Source of the DNA: Azonexus sp.
GTDB lineage: Bacteria > Pseudomonadota > Gammaproteobacteria > Burkholderiales > Rhodocyclaceae
Direction: 5' to 3'
Length of the DNA: 47,157 nt
Assembly (NCBI GenBank): GCA_031274715.1
Contig: JAISPT010000065.1
Span: 1 to 47,157 of the forward strand
Below the pieces are notes generated by a model. It had not been told where the DNA came from. It saw only the letters and a list, made by a program, of their open reading frames with translations, and did not search any database. Within the stretch, counting starts at the first letter, position 1; each line of letters starts with the position of its first letter. Of this stretch, positions 16,039 to 23,409 are shown one piece after another. The translations under genes were made by a program, and so were the position numbers.

Positions 16039-16916
16039 AAAACCCGGTAGCGCTTGCGCCGCGCCTCGTCGTCGAACGCCGCCCGCAGTTGCCGGTTGGC
16101 GCCGACGCCGCCGGCCACTACCAACTGCTTCAGGCCGGTCTGCTTGAGCGCTTGCAGCGACTTCCTGACCAGCACGTCGACGATGGCCTCTTGGAAGGCC
16201 CGTGCCGCATCGGCTTTGAAAGCCGCCGACAATGGTTCCTGCTGCTCGCGGACCAAGGTCAACACGGCCGTCTTGAGGCCGGAAAAGCTGAAATTGAGAT
16301 CGCCGGAATACAGCATCGGCCGCGGCAGTTCATGGACTCCAGCGGTACCGGCCTCGGCCAGCTTCGATAGCAGGGCGCCACCGGGATACGGTAGGCCGAG
16401 CAGTTTGGCGCTCTTGTCGAAGGCCTCGCCAGCGGCATCGTCGAGCGTCTCGCCGAGCAATTCGTATTCGCCGACCCCGGTCACCCGCATCAACTGGGTA
16501 TGGCCACCGGAAACCAGCAGCGCGACGAAGGGGAAACTCGGCGGTGTAGCCGACAGCAGCGGCGACAGCAGATGGCCTTCGAGGTGGTGCACTGGTACCG
16601 TCGGCTTGTCCAGCGCCAAGGCCAGCGCCTCGGCGAAGGCGCAGCCGACTAGCAGGGCGCCGGCAAGACCGGGGCCGCGGGTATAGGCAACCGCGTCGAT
16701 ATCGGCCAGGCGCCGTCCGGACCGTGCCAACGCCTCGCGCAGCAGCGGCACGGTGCGGCGGATGTGGTCGCGCGAGGCCAGCTCCGGCACCACGCCACCG
16801 TACTCGGCATGCATCGCCACCTGCGAGTGCAGGGCGTGCGATAGCAGTCCGGCGGCGCTGTCATAGAGCGCAATGCCGGTTTCGTCACAGGAGGATTCAA
16901 CACCGAGGATCAACAT
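15882..16916 (-). CDS. tsaD: tRNA N6-adenosine threonylcarbamoyltransferase TsaD
   Basis: 344 residues. Transfers threonylcarbamoyl to A37 of ANN-decoding tRNAs with TsaB, TsaE and TsaC. N-terminus MLILGVESSCDETG is the ASKHA-fold start. The metal-site motif VHHLEGH lies near 110-114. The region FVALLVSGGHTQLM and the C-terminal CTDNGAMIALAG complete the family signature. The ATG at 16916 was chosen. A TTG 27 bases upstream extends the frame without conserved residues. A TAAAAT (16925-16930 on this strand) ends only 8 bases before the ATG. Divergent from rpsU, the classic tsaD/rpsU arrangement. Its 3' end overlaps the small Cys-rich gene. Confidence 0.95.
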   Translation of the reverse strand: MLILGVESSCDETGIALYDSAAGLLSHALHSQVAMHAEYGGVVPELASRDHIRRTVPLLREALARSGRRLADIDAVAYTRGPGLAGALLVGCAFAEALALALDKPTVPVHHLEGHLLSPLLSATPPSFPFVALLVSGGHTQLMRVTGVGEYELLGETLDDAAGEAFDKSAKLLGLPYPGGALLSKLAEAGTAGVHELPRPMLYSGDLNFSFSGLKTAVLTLVREQQEPLSAAFKADAARAFQEAIVDVLVRKSLQALKQTGLKQLVVAGGVGANRQLRAAFDDEARRKRYRVFYPELEFCTDNGAMIALAGCLRLQADTPAKPAGAFAVQPRWPLMDISANGTK

Positions 16917-16934
16917 CGGCGCGCATTTTAGCAC

Positions 16935-16964
16935 TTGAAGCAAAAAGCTTTTTTGCCATATACT
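16935..16964 (+). promoter_or_regulatory. Putative promoter of the rpsU-yqeY-dnaG-rpoD operon
   Basis: TTGAAG (16935-16940, 4/6), 18-base spacer, TATACT (16959-16964, 5/6). The start would be near 16971, giving an 85-base leader before rpsU. It lies in the tsaD/rpsU divergent spacer, where this operon's main promoter is expected. Confidence 0.55.
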
Positions 16965-17055
16965 GAGAAGTTCTCCGCATCCGAGCGGATACTAATTTGC
17001 GCGCACTGCCGTTTACTTGACCTGGCAGGCGCCTGACGGAAGGGGGTGAATCCAT

Positions 17056-17268
17056 ATGCCGAATATTCGTGTCAAGGAAAACGAGCCGTTCGAGGTGGCT
17101 ATCCGCCGCTTCAAGCGCACTGTCGAAAAGACGGGCCTCCTGACCGAGCTGCGCGCTCGCGAGTTCTACGAAAAGCCGACCGCCGAGCGTAAGCGCAAGG
17201 CTGCCGCCGCTGTCAAGCGTCAACACAAGCGCCTCCGTAGCCTGACCCTGCCGCCGAAGCTGTACTGA
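17056..17268 (+). CDS. rpsU: Small ribosomal subunit protein bS21
   Basis: 70 residues (E. coli 71), very basic. Sequence MPNIRVKENEPFEVAIRRFK and RKRKAAAAVKRQHKR are diagnostic. bS21 binds the 30S platform and helps base-pairing with the mRNA Shine-Dalgarno. The ribosome site is strong (GGAAGGGGGTGA). First gene of the macromolecular synthesis operon. A terminator follows within 30 bases, so rpsU can be made in excess over the downstream genes. Confidence 0.97.
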   Translation: MPNIRVKENEPFEVAIRRFKRTVEKTGLLTELRAREFYEKPTAERKRKAAAAVKRQHKRLRSLTLPPKLY

Positions 17269-17296
17269 TCCAGTCACGGTGATCGCCGCAGGAACC

Positions 17297-17328
17297 AGCC
17301 GCCCGCCTGAACAGCCGGCGGCTTTTTT
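17297..17328 (+). terminator. Attenuating terminator after rpsU
   Basis: Stem AGCCGCC (17297-17303) with GGCGGCT (17317-17323), then six T. It sits between rpsU and yqeY, the place where the E. coli operon also has a partial terminator separating rpsU from dnaG-rpoD. Confidence 0.8.
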
Positions 17329-17397
17329 GTTTGAATTCCCGGAAACAGGGCGCCAACCCCGCGCCTTGTTCCCCACATCCCGACCCCGAGCGCCACG

Positions 17398-17841
17398 ATG
17401 AGTCTCAAAGCCCGTATCACCGAAGACATGAAAACGGCCATGAAGGCCAAGGACGCGCCCCGCCTGGCGGCCATCCGCCTGCTGCTTGCCGCCGTCAAGC
17501 AGAAGGAGGTCGACGAGCGCCACGAACTCGATGACGACGCCACTGTCGCCGTCATCGAGAAGCTGACCAAGCAACGCAAGGATAGCGTCACCCAGTACGC
17601 GGCCGCCGGCCGCCAGGATCTGGCCGATGCCGAGCAATTCGAGATCGCGGTCCTCGCCGCCTACCTGCCGGAAAAAATGAGTCGGGAGGAGATCGCCGCC
17701 ACCGTCGCTGCTGCCGTCGCCGAAACCGGTGCCAAGGGACCAGCCGACATGGGCAGGCTGATGGCCGTGTTGAAGCCGCGCCTAGCCGGCAAGGCCGACA
17801 TGGCCGAGGTTTCACAGCGGGTCAAGGCGGCGCTTGCCTAG
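17398..17841 (+). CDS. yqeY: GatB/YqeY domain protein
   Basis: 147 residues, the stand-alone YqeY size. N-terminus MSLKARITEDMKTAMKAKD and internal AIRLLLAAVKQKEVDERHELDD are family-typical. The fold is related to the tail domain of GatB, the tRNA-amidotransferase subunit, which suggests tRNA binding, but the function of the stand-alone protein is not settled. Located between rpsU and dnaG as in many beta- and gamma-proteobacteria. No strong ribosome site was seen. Confidence 0.92.
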   Translation: MSLKARITEDMKTAMKAKDAPRLAAIRLLLAAVKQKEVDERHELDDDATVAVIEKLTKQRKDSVTQYAAAGRQDLADAEQFEIAVLAAYLPEKMSREEIAATVAAAVAETGAKGPADMGRLMAVLKPRLAGKADMAEVSQRVKAALA

Positions 17842-17886
17842 CACCGCCCGCGACCATCCGAACCGCCTCGACCGCACGGCCCCGCC

Positions 17887-19623
17887 ATGATTCCCGACAC
17901 CTTCATCCAGGACCTGCTGGCCCGGATCGACATCGTCGATCTGGTGGACAGCTACGTCCCACTGAAGAAAGCTGGAGCCAACTACGCCGCCTGCTGCCCT
18001 TTCCACAACGAAAAATCGCCATCCTTCACGGTCAGTCCAAGCAAGCAGTTCTATCACTGCTTCGGCTGCGGTGCGCACGGCACGGCGATCGGCTTCGTCA
18101 TGGAATACCAGGGACTCGGCTTCGTCGATGCGGTCAAGGAACTGGCTGGCCGGGCCGGCATGCCGGTGCCGGACAGTGGCGGTGGCGGGTTCCACGACGA
18201 GAAACCCGGTCAGACGCGGACGCTGGTCGAGATCATGGCTCGCGCCGCCCAGTACTACAAGGAACAACTCAAGGCCTCGCCGCGCGCCATCGCCTATTGC
18301 AAGCAGCGTGGCCTGTCGGGCGAGATCGCCGCCCGCTTCGGCATCGGCTACGCGCCGGATGGCTGGCAGAACCTGCAGGCGGTATTTCCCGACTACAACG
18401 CCGATGAACTGAAGCTGGCCGGCCTGGTCATCGAGAATGACAGCGGCCGGCGCTACGACCGCTTTCGTGACCGGCTGATGATCCCGATCATCAACCCGAA
18501 GGGCGACATCATCGCTTTCGGCGGTCGCATCATCGACCTGGGCGAGCCGAAATACCTGAATTCGCCCGAGACGCCGCTGTTCGAGAAGGGCCGCGAACTG
18601 TTCGGCTTGCCGCAGGCCCGCCAGGCGCTACGCGATACCAACACCGCCATCGTCACCGAAGGCTACATGGACGTCATCGCCCTGGCCCAGAATGGTGTCG
18701 GCAACGCCGTAGCGACGCTCGGCACGGCGACCACGGCCACCCACGTTGGCAAGCTGCTGCGCCAGGTCGACCGCGTCGTCTTCTGTTTCGATGGCGACAA
18801 CGCCGGACGCAAGGCCGCCTGGCGGGCGCTGGAGAATTCGCTGGAGGCGCTAGCCGACAACAAGCGCCTCGGCTTCGTCTTCCTGCCACCGGAGCACGAT
18901 CCGGATAGCTACATCCGCGCCCAGGGCAAGGCCGAATTCGACCGCCAAGTAATTCAAGCCACGCCGCTGTCCGATTTCCTGCTGCGCGAACTGGCCCAGC
19001 GCTGCGATCTGACCAGCTCGGAAGGCAAGGCGCAATTGATTTACGAAGCCAAACCGCTGCTTTTGAAGCTGCCGACGCCGCTGTTGCGCCTGCAACTGGT
19101 CAAGCGCTTGGCCGAGGCCAGCGGCTTCGCCCAGAGCGAAGTCGAGCGCCTGTGCGAACTCAAGTCCTTCGTGCCCGCCCCACCGCCCAAGGTCAAGCGC
19201 AGCGCTCCGTCGCTGACCCGAAACCTGCTGCGCATTGTCCTGCACAAACCGCAACTCGCCGCCCAACTGCCGCCCGAACTGCTGCCCGACACGCCGGAGC
19301 GCCCCGCCCTGCTGCGCCTGCACCAACTGGTGGCCGGCCAGCGTGAGGCGGGCAGCTATGCCGTGCTGCGTGAGCAACTACGCGGCCTGCCGGAGGAAAC
19401 CATGATCGAGAACGCCGCCGCGGAACTTCTTGGCCAGGCATTTGACGAAACGGAAGCTGAAACCGAATTCCGCGACACCGTCGACAAGCTCCGCGCCGCT
19501 GAGCAGAAGCGACTGTTCGCCGAATTGCAGTTGAAAGCACAGCAATTCGGTGTCGCCGGCTTGAGCGCTGCGGAAAAGCAGGCCTATATCCAGTTGCTTG
19601 GCACACAGCCAAATCGCAGCTAA
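17887..19623 (+). CDS. dnaG: DNA primase
   Basis: 578 residues (E. coli 581). Synthesises RNA primers at the replication fork. N-terminal zinc-binding domain with CCPFHNEKSPSF and FYHCFGCG (Cys-x2-His ... Cys-x2-Cys). RNA polymerase core with FRDRLMIPI and FGGRII. TOPRIM domain with EGYMDVIAL and CFDGDNAGRKAA carrying the acidic metal ligands. The C-terminal helicase-binding domain is more divergent and Leu/Gln-rich. Third gene of the rpsU operon, 45 bases after yqeY. The promoter region for rpoD overlaps its 3' end and stop. Confidence 0.97.
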   Translation: MIPDTFIQDLLARIDIVDLVDSYVPLKKAGANYAACCPFHNEKSPSFTVSPSKQFYHCFGCGAHGTAIGFVMEYQGLGFVDAVKELAGRAGMPVPDSGGGGFHDEKPGQTRTLVEIMARAAQYYKEQLKASPRAIAYCKQRGLSGEIAARFGIGYAPDGWQNLQAVFPDYNADELKLAGLVIENDSGRRYDRFRDRLMIPIINPKGDIIAFGGRIIDLGEPKYLNSPETPLFEKGRELFGLPQARQALRDTNTAIVTEGYMDVIALAQNGVGNAVATLGTATTATHVGKLLRQVDRVVFCFDGDNAGRKAAWRALENSLEALADNKRLGFVFLPPEHDPDSYIRAQGKAEFDRQVIQATPLSDFLLRELAQRCDLTSSEGKAQLIYEAKPLLLKLPTPLLRLQLVKRLAEASGFAQSEVERLCELKSFVPAPPPKVKRSAPSLTRNLLRIVLHKPQLAAQLPPELLPDTPERPALLRLHQLVAGQREAGSYAVLREQLRGLPEETMIENAAAELLGQAFDETEAETEFRDTVDKLRAAEQKRLFAELQLKAQQFGVAGLSAAEKQAYIQLLGTQPNRS

Positions 19624-19627
19624 GTTG

Positions 19628-19636
19628 TGGTATAAT
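19628..19636 (+). promoter_or_regulatory. Extended -10 promoter in front of rpoD
   Basis: TGGTATAAT: a perfect TATAAT (19631-19636) with the TGn extension, 33 bases before the rpoD ATG. No good -35 at the usual distance, consistent with an extended -10 promoter. It would allow rpoD expression independent of rpsU-dnaG. Confidence 0.55.
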
Positions 19637-19669
19637 TTACAGTTTTCTCCAATAACATGGAACGTGTTC

Positions 19670-21640
19670 ATGGCTAAGGCAAAAGACACCGTGAAGGAAG
19701 CTCCGAAGGCGCGCATCAGTAAAGCCAAAGAAAAAGCCGCCGAAAAGGCGCTGCTCAACGGCGCCATGGCCGAGACTCAGGAACCGCTCGACGCCGAGGC
19801 ACGCAAGACGCGACTGAAGGCCCTGATCAAGCTCGGCAAGGAGCGCGGCTATCTGACCTACGCCGAGATCAACGACCACCTGCCGGACGACGTCGTCGAT
19901 GCGGAAAGTATCGAGGCGATCATTTCCACTTTCAGCGACATGAGCATCCAGGTTTTCGACGAGGCACCCGCCGCCGAAGACCTGTTGATGTCGGACGCTG
20001 CTGCTACCGCCACCGATGACGAGGAAGTCGAGGAGCAGGCCGAGCAGGCGCTGTCTACCGTCGATTCCGAGTTTGGCCGTACCACCGACCCAGTACGCAT
20101 GTACATGCGCGAGATGGGCTCGGTCGAACTGCTGACCCGCGAAGGCGAGATCGAGATCGCCAAGCGCATCGAGGAAGGCCTCAAGCACATGGTGCAGGCC
20201 ATTTCCGCCTGCCCGACCACCATCGCCGACATTCTCGACTCCGCCGCCAAGGTCGAGGCCGACGAAATGCGCATCGACGAACTGATCGACGGCCTGATTG
20301 ACCCCAACGCCGTGGTCGCCGAGCCGACTTCCGACGTACCGGAAGAAGAAGAGGCCGGCGAGGACGAGGAATCCGACGATGAGGACGGCGGCAGCGGAGC
20401 CGTCTCGGCCTCGTTGCTGCAACTGAAAGCCGACGCGCTGGAGCGTTTCCAGGCCATCCGCACGCTGCGCACCAAGATGCAGAAGGCTCTGAGCAGCAAG
20501 GGTTCGCAGGACAAGGCCTATCTCAAGCTGCAGCAGCAGATTTCCGACGAACTGATGAATATCCGCTTCACCTCGCGCTCCATCGAGCGCCTGTGTGACA
20601 GCGTGCGCGGCATGGTCGAGCAGGTGCGCGCCTGCGAGCGCAAGATCCAGCAGCTCTGCGTGGACCGCGTAAAAATGCCGCGGCCGCATTTCATCCAGTC
20701 CTTCCCCGGCAACGAGATCAATCTCGACTGGGTCGACGCCGAGATTGCCGCCGCGCCGAAGACCTATGTCGCTATCCTGACCCGTAGCGCACCGGATATC
20801 AAGGAAGAGCAGAAGAAGCTACTCACCCTGCAGGACCGTATCGGTATTCCGCTCAAGGAACTGAAGGACATCAACAAGCAGATGTCCACCGGCGAAGCCA
20901 AGGCCCGCCGCGCCAAGCGCGAGATGACCGAGGCCAACCTGCGCCTGGTGATTTCCATCGCCAAGAAGTACACCAACCGCGGCCTGCAGTTTCTCGACCT
21001 GATCCAGGAAGGCAACATCGGTCTGATGAAGGCGGTGGACAAGTTCGAATACCGTCGTGGCTACAAGTTTTCCACCTACGCCACTTGGTGGATCCGCCAG
21101 GCCATCACCCGCTCCATCGCCGATCAGGCACGCACCATCCGCATTCCGGTGCACATGATCGAAACCATCAACAAGATGAACCGCATCAGTCGCCAGATTC
21201 TGCAAGAAACCGGTGCCGAGCCCGATCCGGCAACGCTGGCGAAAAAGATGGACATGCCCGAGGACAAGATCCGCAAGATCATGAAAATCTCCAAGGAGCC
21301 GATCTCCATGGAAACCCCGATCGGCGACGATGACGACTCCCATCTCGGCGATTTCATCGAAGACCTGGCCACCCTGGCCCCGGCCGATGCTGCGATGTAC
21401 TCCAGCCTGCGCGGCGTCACCAAGGAAATCCTCGACACCCTGACAACCCGCGAAGCCAAGGTGCTGCGCATGCGTTTCGGTATCGAGATGAATACCGACC
21501 ACACGCTCGAAGAAGTCGGCAAGCAGTTCGATGTCACCCGCGAGCGCATCCGCCAGATCGAAGCCAAGGCCCTGCGCAAGCTGCGCCATCCGAGCCGTTC
21601 CGACAAACTGCGTAGCTTCGTCGACACCAGCGGCAGCTAA
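19670..21640 (+). CDS. rpoD: RNA polymerase primary sigma factor sigma70
   Basis: 656 residues. Lys/Ala-rich N-terminal tail, then region 1.1 (KLGKERGYLTYAEINDHLPDD), region 1.2 (DPVRMYMREMGSVELLTREGE), an acidic linker (EEEAGEDEESDDEDGG), region 2 (EANLRLVISIAKKYTNRGLQ; FSTYATWWIRQAITR for -10 binding), region 3, and region 4.2 helix-turn-helix (TLEEVGKQFDVTRERIRQIE). The frame is open further upstream to 19598, but that start lies before the -10 box and reads antisense-like residues, so MAKAKDTVKEAP at 19670 was chosen. Last protein gene of the macromolecular synthesis operon. A tRNA follows 7 bases after its stop. Confidence 0.97.
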   Translation: MAKAKDTVKEAPKARISKAKEKAAEKALLNGAMAETQEPLDAEARKTRLKALIKLGKERGYLTYAEINDHLPDDVVDAESIEAIISTFSDMSIQVFDEAPAAEDLLMSDAAATATDDEEVEEQAEQALSTVDSEFGRTTDPVRMYMREMGSVELLTREGEIEIAKRIEEGLKHMVQAISACPTTIADILDSAAKVEADEMRIDELIDGLIDPNAVVAEPTSDVPEEEEAGEDEESDDEDGGSGAVSASLLQLKADALERFQAIRTLRTKMQKALSSKGSQDKAYLKLQQQISDELMNIRFTSRSIERLCDSVRGMVEQVRACERKIQQLCVDRVKMPRPHFIQSFPGNEINLDWVDAEIAAAPKTYVAILTRSAPDIKEEQKKLLTLQDRIGIPLKELKDINKQMSTGEAKARRAKREMTEANLRLVISIAKKYTNRGLQFLDLIQEGNIGLMKAVDKFEYRRGYKFSTYATWWIRQAITRSIADQARTIRIPVHMIETINKMNRISRQILQETGAEPDPATLAKKMDMPEDKIRKIMKISKEPISMETPIGDDDDSHLGDFIEDLATLAPADAAMYSSLRGVTKEILDTLTTREAKVLRMRFGIEMNTDHTLEEVGKQFDVTRERIRQIEAKALRKLRHPSRSDKLRSFVDTSGS

Positions 21641-21647
21641 GTTTTCC

Positions 21648-21724
21648 GGGCCTGTAGCTCAGTCGGTTAGAGCAGAGGACTCATAATCCTTTGGTCCAGG
21701 GTTCGAGTCCCTGCGGGCCCACCA
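21648..21724 (+). tRNA. tRNA with CAT anticodon, probably tRNA-Ile2 (lysidine type)
   Basis: 77 bases including encoded CCA. Acceptor GGGCCTG pairs with CGGGCCC, D-stem GCTC/GAGC, anticodon stem GAGGA/TCCTT with loop CTCATAA (anticodon CAT), T-stem CAGGG/CCCTG around TTCGAGT. CAT can be elongator tRNA-Met or the tRNA-Ile2 that TilS modifies to read AUA. The C4-G69 and C5-G68 pairs, TilS-positive elements in E. coli, are present, which favours tRNA-Ile2. The G27-T43 wobble pair is atypical, so the isoacceptor is not certain. It is not the initiator, which has a C1 mismatch. Confidence 0.93.
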
Positions 21725-21730
21725 AAAATC

Positions 21731-21763
21731 AATGGCTTAGGAGAAATCCTAAGCCATTTTTCT
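21731..21763 (+). terminator. Strong rho-independent terminator after the tRNA
   Basis: Perfect 11-base stem ATGGCTTAGGA / TCCTAAGCCAT closed by a GAAA tetraloop (21743-21746) and followed by a T tract. It ends the rpoD-tRNA transcript. Confidence 0.9.
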
Positions 21764-21817
21764 TGTGCCCTATAGGAGTTGCAAAGCTCTTGAGGAATCA
21801 AGGGCCATTTTCTCGTA

Positions 21818-21967
21818 GTGATTCAAGCGTTCATCCAGGGGCAAGGCGAAGCATCTATACCTGAACGGAAGCGCCAGCAAGCTGTGGCCCTAGCCCAGCA
21901 AGCAGCTTTTGAAACAGGATTACCAAAAAATCCGACAGATAGACAGATAGATAGCCACACTGACTAA
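21818..21967 (+). CDS. Doubtful 49-codon ORF after the rpoD-tRNA terminator
   Basis: GTG-initiated frame with a protein-like composition: ERKRQQAVALAQQAAFETG and LPKNPTDRQ. There is no clear ribosome site, and the frame is blocked upstream by a TGA. It could be a degenerate tail of a former gene in this low-density patch. The rest of 21764-22186 holds a promoter and a structured leader (listed separately) and no other gene that I can support. Confidence 0.2.
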   Translation: MIQAFIQGQGEASIPERKRQQAVALAQQAAFETGLPKNPTDRQIDSHTD

Positions 21968-21972
21968 GTCCG

Positions 21973-21981
21973 TGATATACT
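21973..21981 (+). promoter_or_regulatory. Extended -10 promoter of the structured leader
   Basis: TGATATACT: TATACT (21976-21981) preceded by TGn. No clear -35. The transcript would start near 21988, about 200 bases before the winged-helix gene. Confidence 0.45.
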
Positions 21982-21987
21982 ATGCGG

Positions 21988-22186
21988 TCCGCCAGTCGGT
22001 CACTCGGCGCCAAACGGACCTCTTCCGATCTCGCGTCGATGTCGCCACGGCGATCCGCAACGGGCACTGCGGCCGATCTCCGGTTGAGATAGCGGCAGTG
22101 CCTCCCGGACAGCAGCATCCTGCTTGGCGGCGCCCATGCGCCGTTTGGCCAGGAAGCAACTGTCGGCATTTCGAGAAAGGCTTCCC
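21988..22186 (+). ncRNA. Candidate structured 5' leader or small RNA
   Basis: GC-rich, non-coding 200-base stretch with two clear hairpins. Hairpin A (22063-22102) pairs GGCACTGC with GCAGTGCC and has an inner ATCTC/GAGAT stem around CGGTT. Hairpin B (22128-22143) pairs CGGCGC with GCGCCG around CCAT. It ends at the ribosome site of the downstream winged-helix gene. I match it to no known riboswitch. Base-pairing may be fortuitous in GC-rich DNA. Confidence 0.3.
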
Positions 22187-22438
22187 ATGCACACCGAATC
22201 CATCCTCACGCACCTGAAAAAGCACGGCCAGGCGCTCGACGCGGAAATCGCCAAAGGCACTGGCATCGGTCTGCAGGAAGTGCGCGAGTCGCTGCAGGAA
22301 TTGTCGGCCAGCAAGGCCATCTCGACCTGCAGCATGACGACGTTCAAGGACGGCCAGCCGGTCGAGGGCATTTTCTGCCGCATCGCCGGCTACATTCCGT
22401 CGGCCTCACCCGGCCGCAAGCCCGGCGCCAAGAACTGA
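22187..22438 (+). CDS. Small winged-helix (ArsR-like) DNA-binding protein
   Basis: 83 residues: MHTESILTHLKKHGQALDAEIAKGTGIGLQEVRESLQELSASKAISTCSMTTF... (helix, helix-turn-helix, then a beta wing), ending in a basic tail GRKPGAKN. The helix pattern and length fit a minimal winged-helix transcription regulator. The start is set by GAGAAAGG 6 bases before the ATG; a longer in-frame ATG at 22124 would run through the hairpins. Two Cys (ISTCSM, FCRIAG) might sense redox or metal, which is speculation. The long structured leader in front suggests autoregulation or RNA-level control. Confidence 0.65.
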   Translation: MHTESILTHLKKHGQALDAEIAKGTGIGLQEVRESLQELSASKAISTCSMTTFKDGQPVEGIFCRIAGYIPSASPGRKPGAKN

Positions 22439-22511
22439 CCTCTAAGGCGGGCCGCACTCCGCGTTCACGGGCGACTAGCGCGCTGGCCAGCGGCATACTA
22501 TGATCGCCGCC

Positions 22512-22711
22512 ATGCCACGCTGGCAGCCCATTCCCGGCGCTATCGCCATCTATTCCGGCCAGACCCGCGCCGCGCGGCGCAATGTCCGCGTCGTGGCCGA
22601 AGCTGTCGCCGGTAACCTGATCGTCGAGGCTTCGGCTGCCAGGGTATCTGTGTGCGCTTCACGGTCAAGCGCCACAGCCTGAGTCAGCCGCAGCCCGATC
22701 TGTTCGACTGA
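22512..22711 (+). pseudogene. Frameshifted small gene with a C-terminal clamp-like motif
   Basis: The first part reads MPRWQPIPGAIAIYSG, continues TRAARRNVRVVAEAVAGNL, and is protein-like up to about 22635. The matching continuation lies in a different frame: CQGICVRFTVKRHSLSQPQP ending in DLFD and TGA at 22709-22711. In its own frame the first part runs into low-complexity sequence and stops at 22682. Joining the two gives one compact basic protein of about 65 residues, so this is best read as one gene with a single frameshift or a sequencing error. The tail QPDLFD resembles the beta-clamp binding pentapeptide (QLxLF). An ATG at 22500 is an alternative start. Confidence 0.5.
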
Positions 22712-22725
22712 CTCGGCCCAGGTCC

Positions 22726-23292
22726 TTATTTCTTGGCCGGACGCCCGGTCTTGATGCGCTCGATATGCCCCATGACCGCCAGTAATTCGGCATCGTCGAG
22801 GGCGCACAACACAACCACGCCGGCGCGCAATAGTTCGCTTTTCTTGAACAAGCCACCGAGGCGTTTTTTCAGTTCGGCGATCTGCGCGTACTCGGCTTCC
22901 GGCATGGCGAAACTGTCACGTACCAACTTCGCCTTCCGTATCTTGGCCGGCTTCTCGGCTTTCGCCGATTTTTCGGCCTTGGCCGGTTTCAAATGCGGCG
23001 GCGAGTCGTACTGGATCGCCTGCGCCTGTTCCAGCGCCTCGGCCAGTACCTTGCGATGTTTGTCGACCGTTTCGTCGACCGGCGGCGACCGCCGTACTGG
23101 CTTCGCGCGTGCCGAGGCCGCAGCATTGCCGGCCGGTACCGCAGGCTGCTTGCCGGCGGCCGGAACGGCCGCCTTCCCCTTCGGCACTGGCGGCGTGGCG
23201 GTGGTTTTGCCAGGGCGCTTGGCTGCTGGCTTAGCTACCGGTTCGGCTACGCCGCTGGCAGCTCCCTGAGCTTTGCTTATTACTTCGGTCAT
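22726..23292 (-). CDS. Ribbon-helix-helix-like protein with histone H1-like tail
   Basis: 188 residues in two parts. Residues 1-75 are almost only Ala, Lys, Pro, Val and Arg (AKPAAKRPGK, PKGKAAVPAAGK), like bacterial histone H1-type tails. A short middle repeat AKAEKSAKAEKPAKIRKAK follows. The C-terminal 65 residues are folded-looking: VRDSFAMPEAEYAQIAELKK, a linker, KKSELLRAGVVVL, then a second hydrophobic helix. The beta-strand plus two helices pattern (SFAMPEAEYAQI ... KKSELLRAGV) suggests a ribbon-helix-helix DNA-binding domain. Probably a nucleoid-associated or regulatory protein. Divergent from rpiA. Identity is inferred from composition and pattern only. Confidence 0.7.
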   Translation of the reverse strand: MTEVISKAQGAASGVAEPVAKPAAKRPGKTTATPPVPKGKAAVPAAGKQPAVPAGNAAASARAKPVRRSPPVDETVDKHRKVLAEALEQAQAIQYDSPPHLKPAKAEKSAKAEKPAKIRKAKLVRDSFAMPEAEYAQIAELKKRLGGLFKKSELLRAGVVVLCALDDAELLAVMGHIERIKTGRPAKK

Positions 23293-23361
23293 CGTTTTCT
23301 CCTGATTGGAAACCGTATGCGCAGTTTAGTGTTTCCCCGCTCTGCCGAAAGTTAAACTTTT

Positions 23362-23389
23362 TTGACCGGGTAAAATGGCGGGTAATAAT
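23362..23389 (+). promoter_or_regulatory. Putative rpiA promoter
   Basis: TTGACC (23362-23367, 5/6), 16-base spacer, AATAAT (23384-23389, 5/6). The start would be near 23396, just before the AGGAGA ribosome site, giving a very short leader. Confidence 0.45.
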
Positions 23390-23409
23390 CGCTTTCAGGA
23401 GAGACCGGC

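Noticed and set aside
19598..19669. Earlier start of rpoD
   Set aside because: It precedes the -10 box and overlaps dnaG; residues are not conserved-looking.
21935..21955. Short tandem repeat (agatagacagatagatag)
   Set aside because: Only a few imperfect 4-base units; too short to call a repeat tract.
21725..22186. Integration site of a mobile element at the tRNA
   Set aside because: No integrase gene and no repeated copy of the tRNA 3' end found downstream in the window.
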